Of a stretch of 10,559 nt of DNA, positions 1 through 5,186 are shown piece by piece. The first letter of the stretch is position 1. Each line of letters starts with the position of its first letter. Position numbers and translations under genes: made by a program. The notes under the pieces were generated by a model. The model searched no databases. It saw nothing but the letters and a program-made list of their open reading frames with translations, and had not been told where the DNA came from. Origin of the DNA: a bacterium (lineage in GTDB: Bacteria > Bacillota_I > Bacilli_A > RF39 > UBA660); contig JAQXIG010000043.1 in the NCBI GenBank assembly GCA_029007685.1, positions 1-10,559 of the forward strand, given 5' to 3'.

Positions 1-28
1 ATATCATATATTTAACCATTTTTTTCAC
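1..28 (-). CDS. 5' end of a gene running off the left edge, product unknown
   Basis: On the minus strand a GGAGG Shine-Dalgarno (36-40) lies 7 bases before a GTG codon (26-28). An open frame then runs out of the window, with visible residues MKKMVKYMI. An ATG at 17-19 in the same frame is an alternative start, but it sits 16 bases from the SD. The Lys-rich beginning turning hydrophobic would suit a signal peptide or membrane segment, but nine residues cannot identify a product. The dead insertion sequence lies about 70 bases upstream and is transcribed in the same direction. Confidence 0.5.
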
Positions 29-99
29 AATAAATCCTCCAATAACTACTTATATTATGAGAAAAAAATCGTGTTTTATAATTTTAAAATAATTTTTTA

Positions 100-124
100 T
101 GTGTAGTTGTCAATGATGTGAGAC
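100..124 (+). repeat. Left terminal inverted repeat of the IS
   Basis: These 25 bases match the reverse complement of 1199-1223 at 18 positions. The outer TGT, a central AGTT and the inner GATGT.AGAC core are all shared. This is the transposase 3' end of the element. Confidence 0.7.
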
Positions 125-167
125 TAAAAAAGTAAAAATAAAAAATCAGTATGATATAGTTAAAACG

Positions 168-1120
168 TTAATTGTATACATTGTTTTTTATTTGATTTCT
201 TTTTTCAATAGGAGAAATCCAACCTAATATTTGCATAGGAATGTTGTTACTTCTCTTTAAATAGTTTTTCATTTGTATTTTTAAATCATCATAAGAATAA
301 AAAGATAAGTAATTATAGAATCTATTTTGATCGTTCCTATGACTTCTTTCAACTTTACCATTATGTCTAGGAGTACGAGGTTTAATCAGTTTATGCTCAA
401 TATTTAAAGATAAGCATAAAGCATCAAGAGGGTGAATTCTATCAGTTTTTTGAATATGAGTAAATTCGCTACCATTATCTGTTTGAACAATTTTAGATCG
501 ATAACCAAAGTAAAGAATAGCTCTTTTTAAGAAGTCGACAGTAGAATAGCTAGATTGTTCCATCTAAGGATAAATAAATCTTTCACGAGAAGCTTCGTCA
601 ATGATTGTGTATTGATAGAACTTCTGTCCATCATTGCCAGAATAACATTATTTAGGGACATATTTAACATCCATTGGACACTTCATACCTAATTTGGTAG
701 AAGTGTCATAATGTTTAGAAACATATTTTTCACGTTTTTCTTTATTTACAAAATAAACAAGTTTTCTCATAACTCTAAATAAAGAACAAGCATGTCTGGT
801 ATAACCTCGTTCGGTTCTTAATTTTCCATACAGTTCAGATATAGAAATATGAGGATTTCCCCTTAGATAATCTTTAATCTATTTTAATCCCTGTTCAGTG
901 TGAGAATTAGGGTGAGGAGTATGAGGCGATGAGATTTATTTAAAAGTGATTCTTTGGTACCATCAAACATTTTGTTCCAACGTCTCAAAGAAGCTTTAGA
1001 AATATGATAACGTCTACAAACGTGATTAATTGATTTCGTTTGCCTATATAATTTAACAGCATAATATTTAGTATTTAAGTCATGTGGTAAATATCTAAGA
1101 GATTGTGGTATACTAGTCAT
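168..1120 (-). pseudogene. Broken DDE transposase (IS481-like, integrase core)
   Basis: Read from ATG 1118-1120 (SD-like AGAAAGGA upstream), the first part is a helix-turn-helix region (residues about 15-50, with CRRYHISKASLRRW). Around 925-930 one base seems lost: after SHR, the +1 frame continues HTPHPNSHTEQGLK. The rest is in one frame, interrupted by TAG 879-881 (probably former Trp), TAA 648-650 and TAG 564-566 (probably former Tyr). The catalytic triad survives: Asp at 669-671 (MDVKYVP), Asp at 477-479 (QTDNGSEF), Glu at 348-350 (HNGKVERSHR). Repaired, the product would be about 317 aa, a full-length single-ORF transposase. With a frameshift and three stops it cannot be functional. The HNGKVER signature fits IS481-type rather than IS3-type cores. 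Confidence 0.88.
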
Positions 1121-1198
1121 AGCGATTATATCCTTTCTTTAAATGTTCTTATTCAATTAACATTTTAAGGTATCTATCGCTTTTTAGATATCATCTTG

Positions 1199-1223
1199 GT
1201 CTTACATCAATAGTAACTGAACA
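1199..1223 (-). repeat. Right terminal inverted repeat of the IS
   Basis: This is the partner of 100-124 (18 of 25 bases paired when reverse complemented). It lies about 80 bases upstream of the transposase start, as expected for the promoter-side end of a small IS. Confidence 0.7.
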
Positions 1224-1252
1224 ACTAACTATCAGAATACATCTCATATTAA

Positions 1253-1279
1253 TTGACAAAGTGTTCCTACTGTTATAAT
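1253..1279 (+). promoter_or_regulatory. Sigma-A-like promoter with no obvious gene directly behind it
   Basis: Perfect TTGACA (1253-1258) and perfect TATAAT (1274-1279) are separated by 15 bases, two short of optimal. Transcription would start near 1286 and meet the hairpin/T-run at 1306-1345 after about 60 bases. Confidence 0.5.
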
Positions 1280-1305
1280 TGGAAATAATGATGATGCACT
1301 TTAAC

Positions 1306-1345
1306 AAAAAGGGAAACAACTGAAATAAAGTTTGTTTCTTTTTTT
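1306..1345 (+). terminator. Rho-independent terminator-like hairpin
   Basis: GAAACAAC (1313-1320) pairs with GTTTGTTTC (1330-1338) with one bulged T, around a 9-base loop, followed by seven T (1339-1345). The A-run before the stem can extend the pairing into the T-run. It terminates plus-strand transcription, including anything from the promoter at 1253-1279. The complementary strand also has a T-run, so it could act both ways. Confidence 0.6.
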
Positions 1346-1510
1346 AATGAAAGTATCGAAGGGATAAACAGAAAAGATCCTTATTCTAGATAGAAATAAT
1401 AAAAACAGAGAACAATGATTTCGCAAAATTTCCATCTAAAAAGGGAACAGTCAAAACGGAAAAAGATTCTAAAATAGAAGTTTATTCACATTTTTTTAAA
1501 TCCGAAAAAA

Positions 1511-1525
1511 TTAACAAAAAGTTAA
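1511..1525. repeat. Short inverted repeat, possible operator
   Basis: TTAAC (1511-1515) and GTTAA (1521-1525) flank five A, about 30 bases upstream of the -10 box of the XRE regulator gene. This is a plausible place for autoregulation, but a 5-bp arm in AT-rich DNA may be chance. Confidence 0.25.
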
Positions 1526-1553
1526 CTTAGAACATAAACGGTTTAAAATTACC

Positions 1554-1559
1554 TATAAT
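1554..1559 (+). promoter_or_regulatory. -10 box of the XRE regulator gene
   Basis: A perfect TATAAT lies 19 bases before the start codon. At the expected distance (1531-1536, AACATA) there is no good -35, so the promoter may be weak or activator-dependent. The SD GAGG (1568-1571) follows. Confidence 0.45.
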
Positions 1560-1578
1560 GATATAAATGAGGTAAAAT

Positions 1579-1935
1579 ATGGTAATTTTTAGAAAGCGTT
1601 TGAAGGAAACAAGAAAGAAAAGGAAATTGACCCAAGAAGCTCTGGGAAAAGGAATTTATCTTAGTAAAAATGAAGTTTGTGCTTATGAACGTGGTAGTAG
1701 ATGCCCACCGCTAGAAACACTAATACGCATAGCAGATTTTTTAGAAGTAGATTTTCTATGGCTAATTGGAAGAGAATTAGATTGTATGATCGGAGAAGAT
1801 AAAATCGTAAATCTCTCAAAAGAGGATATTAAAATTATTCAGGAATTAAGAAAAAATGAGGAATTATACAAAAGATTTCTCGAAGATCCTGAAAGAACAA
1901 TCAAGCAATTAAGTAGTTCTAAATACTATTCATAG
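1579..1935 (+). CDS. XRE-family helix-turn-helix transcriptional regulator
   Basis: A 118-residue cytoplasmic DNA-binding protein. Residues about 5-62 form a Cro/CI-type HTH: FRKRLKETRKKRKLTQEALG, then the recognition-helix region with LSKNEVCAYERGSRCPP, and the closing LETLIRIADFLEVDFLWLIG. The C-terminal part (about 75-118) is charged and helical (EDIKIIQELRKNEELYKRFLEDPERTIKQL) and may dimerise; no ligand or enzyme domain is seen. The start is ATG with GAGG seven bases upstream. It lies 63 bases before the symporter gene, which has its own promoter, so it could regulate that gene or itself, but nothing shows the target. XRE proteins also occur in phages and toxin-antitoxin loci; no partner toxin is present here. 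Confidence 0.85.
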   Translation: MVIFRKRLKETRKKRKLTQEALGKGIYLSKNEVCAYERGSRCPPLETLIRIADFLEVDFLWLIGRELDCMIGEDKIVNLSKEDIKIIQELRKNEELYKRFLEDPERTIKQLSSSKYYS

Positions 1936-1949
1936 GAATGGTATTTTTT

Positions 1950-1979
1950 TTGACATTTTTTGAAAAGTAAACGTAATAT
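1950..1979 (+). promoter_or_regulatory. Promoter of the amino acid symporter gene
   Basis: TTGACA (1950-1955) and TAATAT (1974-1979) are separated by 18 bases. Transcription would begin near 1986, just before the SD AAGGTGAG (1987-1994), giving a very short leader. A second TATAAT (1977-1982) overlaps, but its spacing is too long (21). Confidence 0.55.
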
Positions 1980-1998
1980 AATATAAAAGGTGAGCAAA

Positions 1999-3312
1999 AT
2001 GATAAAAATAATAACTGACATTTTATGGAGTATTGCAATCGTGTTTCTGTTAGGAGGTGGACTTTATTTTAGTATAAAACTAGGTTTTCCCCAATTAAAA
2101 ATAAAATCTTTGTTCAAGGGGTTTCGAGGTGATAAGAAAAGCAGTGTTTCTCCTTTTAAAAGTTTAACGATGTCCCTAGCAGCTAGAGTAGGTGTAGGTT
2201 CCCTAGCAGGAATTGCCTTAGCTATCTATATTGGCGGACCAGGAACTATTTTTTGGATATGGCTTACAGGAATCATCACCTCTATTAATTCATTTTGCGA
2301 AAGTTACTTAGGAGTAAAGTATCAGGAAAAAGATGAGAATGCCTATAAAGGAGGCCCTTCTTTTTATATTGAAAAAGGACTAAAAAACAAAAAATTGGCT
2401 AGTCTTTATTCTATATTGATTATCATTGCCTATATTGTTGGTTTTATGACAATACAAGCCAATACCATTACTACATCTATTCATAATTATTATAAAATAG
2501 ACCCGATCATAATAGGAATTGTTCTGTGTATGATTTCCTTCCTTTCCATTATGAAAGGATTAGATCGCATTGTGAGTATTACCAGTAAATTAGTTCCCCT
2601 AATGGGAATTGGCTATGTTATATTAAGTATCATAATTATTGCATTAAATATTAATTTGATGCCTAGTGTATTATTAGAAATTATTACAAGTGCATTTAAT
2701 AGTAAAGCAATCACAGGGGGAATCATATCGACTTTTATCATAGGTATTCAACGAGGAATATTTTCAACAGAATCAGGACTAGGAACAGGTTCTATTGCAT
2801 CTTCCTGCAGTCATACAAATGATAAAATCTCTTTAGGGTTAATCCAAATATTGGGAATATATTTTACTGTTTTTATTGTTTGCACATCAACTGCACTTCT
2901 AATTTTAACCTCCGATTATACAACTGTAAACTTTAACCATATGAATGGAATAGAACTAACTCAGTATGCTCTAGATTATCATTTAGGTAAAATAGGGATT
3001 ATTGTGTTAATGCTATCCGTAATTTCCCTCGCATATTCTACTATTGTAGCTGGCTATTATTACGGTGAAAGCAGTTTGAAATATCTAATAAAAAATGCCA
3101 GTAGAACTCAAATAAATATATTAAAAACAGTGACAATAATTCTATTAATGATAGGAAGTGTCATTAGTGCCACCTTATTATGGAATATAGTAGACATCTT
3201 AGTAGCTATGTTATCAATCATCAATATGTATGCCTTATTAAGATTAAGAAAAGAAATCATACTAGATTATAAAAACAGAAAAAATAAACAACTTCATCTG
3301 GTAAAGTTGTGA
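1999..3312 (+). CDS. Sodium:amino acid (alanine/glycine) symporter, AGCS family
   Basis: A 437-residue polytopic inner-membrane carrier, probably importing alanine, glycine or a related amino acid with Na+ or H+ (known of the family; substrate not readable here). About 10-11 hydrophobic segments are visible. Family signatures are LAARVGVGSLAG (about 61-71) followed by IGGPGTIFWIW, YKGGPSFYIEKG, and GIQRGIFSTESGLGTGSIAS (about 249-268). The usual GTGN of the first signature is GVGS here, replacing a normally conserved Asn. ATG 1999 is chosen as start because the in-frame GTG at 1990 lies inside the SD AAGGTGAG. The gene stops with TGA, and ung follows after 44 bases, so the two are probably co-transcribed. 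Length is slightly below the usual 450-490 residues but both ends look complete. Confidence 0.9.
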   Translation: MIKIITDILWSIAIVFLLGGGLYFSIKLGFPQLKIKSLFKGFRGDKKSSVSPFKSLTMSLAARVGVGSLAGIALAIYIGGPGTIFWIWLTGIITSINSFCESYLGVKYQEKDENAYKGGPSFYIEKGLKNKKLASLYSILIIIAYIVGFMTIQANTITTSIHNYYKIDPIIIGIVLCMISFLSIMKGLDRIVSITSKLVPLMGIGYVILSIIIIALNINLMPSVLLEIITSAFNSKAITGGIISTFIIGIQRGIFSTESGLGTGSIASSCSHTNDKISLGLIQILGIYFTVFIVCTSTALLILTSDYTTVNFNHMNGIELTQYALDYHLGKIGIIVLMLSVISLAYSTIVAGYYYGESSLKYLIKNASRTQINILKTVTIILLMIGSVISATLLWNIVDILVAMLSIINMYALLRLRKEIILDYKNRKNKQLHLVKL

Positions 3313-3356
3313 AAACAAAGATTAAGTGCTAAAATATCATTAGTAGAGGTGTTAAT

Positions 3357-4019
3357 ATGATTGGAAATGACTGGGATAATATTTTAAAAGACGAAATTAA
3401 AAAAGAGTATTTTATAAACTTACTAAATTTCATAAAAAGAGAGTACCAAACAAAGACAATTTATCCAAAACAAACTGAAATTTTTAAAGCTTTTCGAAAT
3501 ACGCCTTACAAAGATACCAAAGTCGTAATTTTAGGTCAAGATCCATATCATGGGATAAATCAAGCAGAAGGATTGTCTTTCTCTGTAAAAGTAGGAATTC
3601 AAAAACCACCATCACTTCAAAATATTTTCAAAGAACTTCAAAGTGATCTGGGGTATAATATTCCACAACATGGGAGCTTAGTAGAGTGGACTGAAAAAGG
3701 AGTGTTATTACTAAATACGGTTTTAACAGTAGAAGCTAATAAAGCCGCTTCACACAAAGACCTTGGATGGGAAGAGTTTACCGATGAAGTAATAAAAAAA
3801 ATAAACGAAAAAACTACTCCAGTAGTATTTATTCTTTGGGGAAGCTTTGCAAGAAATAAAAAAAACTTAATTACCAATACCACTCACTATATCATTGAAT
3901 CTCCCCATCCATCACCATTTTCAGCCTATAACGGTTTCTTTGGAAGTAAACCGTTCTCAAAAACCAATCAATTTTTAATTTCACAAGGATTAGAACCAAT
4001 TGATTGGCAGATAAAATAA
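3357..4019 (+). CDS. ung: Uracil-DNA glycosylase (family 1)
   Basis: Removes uracil from DNA, starting base-excision repair; cytoplasmic, 220 residues, normal length. Visible motifs in order: GQDPYHG (60-66) with catalytic Asp62; the uracil-stacking Phe in GLSFSV (about 75); PPSLQNIFKEL; LLLNTVLTVE (117-126) with the uracil-binding Asn120; ILWGSFA; and the DNA-intercalating loop HPSPFSAYNGFF (184-195) with catalytic His184. In most family members this loop reads HPSPLSA, and the Leu wedges into the DNA; here position 188 is Phe (TTT, 3918-3920). The SD AGAGGTG precedes the ATG. The gene is probably read with the upstream symporter gene and ends at the hairpin at 4052-4098. In Bacillus subtilis ung lies only a few genes from gerQ (recalled), which is also nearby here. 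Confidence 0.97.
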   Translation: MIGNDWDNILKDEIKKEYFINLLNFIKREYQTKTIYPKQTEIFKAFRNTPYKDTKVVILGQDPYHGINQAEGLSFSVKVGIQKPPSLQNIFKELQSDLGYNIPQHGSLVEWTEKGVLLLNTVLTVEANKAASHKDLGWEEFTDEVIKKINEKTTPVVFILWGSFARNKKNLITNTTHYIIESPHPSPFSAYNGFFGSKPFSKTNQFLISQGLEPIDWQIK

Positions 4020-4051
4020 AATGAAAAAAGAATAATATAGTAACGAAAAAC

Positions 4052-4098
4052 AAAAAGAAGCATTACTTTTCAAAATAAAAGTAAATACTTCTTTTTTT
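4052..4098. terminator. Terminator between convergent ung and lemA-like genes
   Basis: A long A/T-rich hairpin: AAAGAAG plus ATTACTTTT (4054-4070) pairs with AAAAGTAAATACTTCTTT (4077-4094) with a small internal mismatch, followed by seven T on the plus strand. On the minus strand the same stem is followed by a TTTTTG TTTTT stretch, so it probably ends transcription from both sides. Confidence 0.75.
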
Positions 4099-4150
4099 GA
4101 AAACAAAACCAAAGTGGAAGGCTACTTCTTACTGCTTAATATTTTAAAAT

Positions 4151-4705
4151 TCACTTAATAACTTTCTGTTCCTTCAAGATCTCTAATGTCTCAATTTTAA
4201 CTTCTGGAAAAAATGGTTCTTTCTGATAGTGAAAAACTTTAGCTACCAAATTTGAAGGAAAACGCTTCACTAAGTTATTATACAAAATGATATGATCATT
4301 ATAATATTTTTTACTTGCCTTCAAATCGTTATCAATTTCAATTAATTCAAAACCAATATTTTTTAGTGTGGATAACTTAGCAAGTGAACTATCCAAATCT
4401 ACATAACCCTTATATTCCGCCCAAGCAGTTTCCAGTTCTTTATTCAACTCAAAATTATTAATCTTCTTATGTTTAATTTTTAATAAATTTGCCAAAATAG
4501 GCTCCTCCTGGTACTTAGAATCAGCTTCCTCAATAATTTTTTTAATTCTCTCCAACAACTGAAACTTCTTTTGTAACAAAATATCAATATTATTTTGTGC
4601 TTCACTAATTCTAATTTTAGCCATTTGAAACTGATTATAAAAAATCACTTCCACAATTAACATAAGCAAAATCACGATAACAATCAATAAAATAACATAA
4701 TACAT
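4151..4705 (-). CDS. LemA-family membrane protein
   Basis: 184 residues. One N-terminal transmembrane helix (about 2-23, YYVILLIVIVILLMLIVEVI) is followed by a mostly helical soluble domain. The family pattern is clear: YNQFQMAKIRISEAQNNIDILLQKK near the start (LemA: YN..V..R..V..A...ID..L..R), and YNNLVKRFPSNLVAKVF...EPFF near the end (LemA: YN..V..FP....A...G....PFF). LemA proteins have no settled biochemical role. The start ATG (4703-4705) has an AGGTAG SD about 11 bases away. The gene lies 59 bases downstream of gerQ on the same strand and may be co-transcribed or use the promoter at 4720-4748. It runs convergently into ung. Confidence 0.85.
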   Translation of the reverse strand: MYYVILLIVIVILLMLIVEVIFYNQFQMAKIRISEAQNNIDILLQKKFQLLERIKKIIEEADSKYQEEPILANLLKIKHKKINNFELNKELETAWAEYKGYVDLDSSLAKLSTLKNIGFELIEIDNDLKASKKYYNDHIILYNNLVKRFPSNLVAKVFHYQKEPFFPEVKIETLEILKEQKVIK

Positions 4706-4719
4706 CCAATCATCTACCT

Positions 4720-4748
4720 TATATACTTAATTTTATCACTGTTATCAA
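4720..4748 (-). promoter_or_regulatory. Possible sigma-A promoter of the lemA-like gene
   Basis: On the minus strand TTGATA (4743-4748) and TATATA (4720-4725) are exactly 17 bases apart. The predicted start near 4713 lies downstream of most of the AAGGTAG SD (4714-4720), so a transcript from it would have only a leader of about 8 bases. Either the true start is a little upstream or the gene mainly relies on read-through from gerQ. Confidence 0.35.
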
Positions 4749-4764
4749 ACAAAAACAACTTCTT

Positions 4765-5124
4765 TTAAAAAGAAATTGCTTCATCAAAAATAGCATAATT
4801 AATATAAATTAACCATAACAAAATAATTTTTCCTTGATCATCCTCTAATAGTAAGTAGTCTCTTCCATCTGCTAAAATTTTACCAGTAAAGATTCTATCA
4901 CGCCATTCAATAGAATCTGGATAAGAAAGATAAACAGATACTCTTTTTCCATGATTCATAGAGAAAATAGATTCTACATATTGTGGATCGGAAGATTGAT
5001 TGTTAGTAACAGTAGTAGAACTATTAGGATTATAATTTGGCATATTCATATAAGGTGGATAAGTACTTTGACTAGGAATAATTGTAGGATTCTGAAATCC
5101 ATTGTTACCAATACCTTGATTCAT
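4765..5124 (-). CDS. gerQ: GerQ-like spore coat protein
   Basis: 119 residues. The first half (about 1-45) is a low-complexity N/Q/P/S/T-rich tail. The second half is the GerQ domain: YVESIFSMNHGKRVSVYLSY, EWRDRIFTGKILADGRDYLL, LLWLIYINYAIFDEAI. In Bacillus, GerQ is a coat/cortex-interface protein crosslinked by transglutaminase and needed to place the cortex lytic enzyme CwlJ (family knowledge). It is shorter than the B. subtilis protein because of a shorter tail. The start is ATG 5122-5124, because an in-frame ATG 15 bases upstream (5139) is followed by, not preceded by, the SD AAAGGAG. It is transcribed from a SigE-like site (5147-5175), downstream of the PBP gene and upstream of the LemA-like gene. 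Confidence 0.88.
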   Translation of the reverse strand: MNQGIGNNGFQNPTIIPSQSTYPPYMNMPNYNPNSSTTVTNNQSSDPQYVESIFSMNHGKRVSVYLSYPDSIEWRDRIFTGKILADGRDYLLLEDDQGKIILLWLIYINYAIFDEAISF

Positions 5125-5146
5125 AAACTCTCCTTTCATACACTAA

Positions 5147-5175
5147 AATATATGAAAAAAGTAAATAAAATATTA
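5147..5175 (-). promoter_or_regulatory. SigE-like (sporulation) promoter candidate for gerQ
   Basis: On the minus strand TAATATT (5169-5175) fits the SigE -35 consensus KMATATT completely. CATATATT (5147-5154) differs from the -10 consensus CATACAHT at one base, with a 14-base spacer as is usual for SigE. The expected start near 5140 leaves a leader of about 15 bases containing the SD. AT-richness raises the chance-match risk. Confidence 0.45.
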
Positions 5176-5186
5176 TAAAAATAAAA

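Larger units (their letters stand above)
100..1223 (-). mobile_element. Degenerate IS481-like insertion sequence, about 1.12 kb
   Basis: Two imperfect 25-bp inverted repeats, both beginning TGT at the outer edge and ending AGAC inside, bound a single leftward transposase gene. This is the usual architecture of a one-ORF DDE insertion sequence. No target-site duplication is visible next to the repeats: the left flank is T-rich, while the right flank reads ACTAACT. Together with the broken transposase this suggests an old insertion. Between the right repeat and the gene lies a small hairpin (TATCTA 1171-1176, TAGATA 1185-1190) of unknown meaning. The IS481-like assignment rests on the integrase-core motifs of the single transposase; the exact family was not tested by a search. 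Confidence 0.75.
1224..1578. other. Intergenic stretch without a convincing gene
   Basis: The stretch contains a consensus-like promoter (1253-1279), a hairpin followed by seven T (1306-1345), a TTAAC/GTTAA inverted repeat (1511-1525) and the -10 box of the XRE gene. One plus-strand frame from about 1397 to 1527 is free of stops (44 codons, Lys-rich), but it has no start or SD and no recognisable motif. A decayed gene is possible but not demonstrable from the sequence alone. Confidence 0.5.

Noticed and set aside
93..1230. Target-site duplication around the IS
   Set aside because: The flanks next to the two inverted repeats (T-rich on the left, ACTAACT on the right) do not match.
1397..1530. 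44-codon stop-free plus-strand frame before the XRE gene
   Set aside because: It has no start codon with an SD and no motif; such a run can occur by chance, so it was not called a gene or pseudogene.
3638..3883. Minus-strand open frame inside ung
   Set aside because: It is fully antisense to conserved ung motifs and lacks an SD or independent support.
4951..5178. Plus-strand open frame over gerQ
   Set aside because: It is antisense to gerQ and its leader, with no SD; the gerQ reading explains the sequence better.
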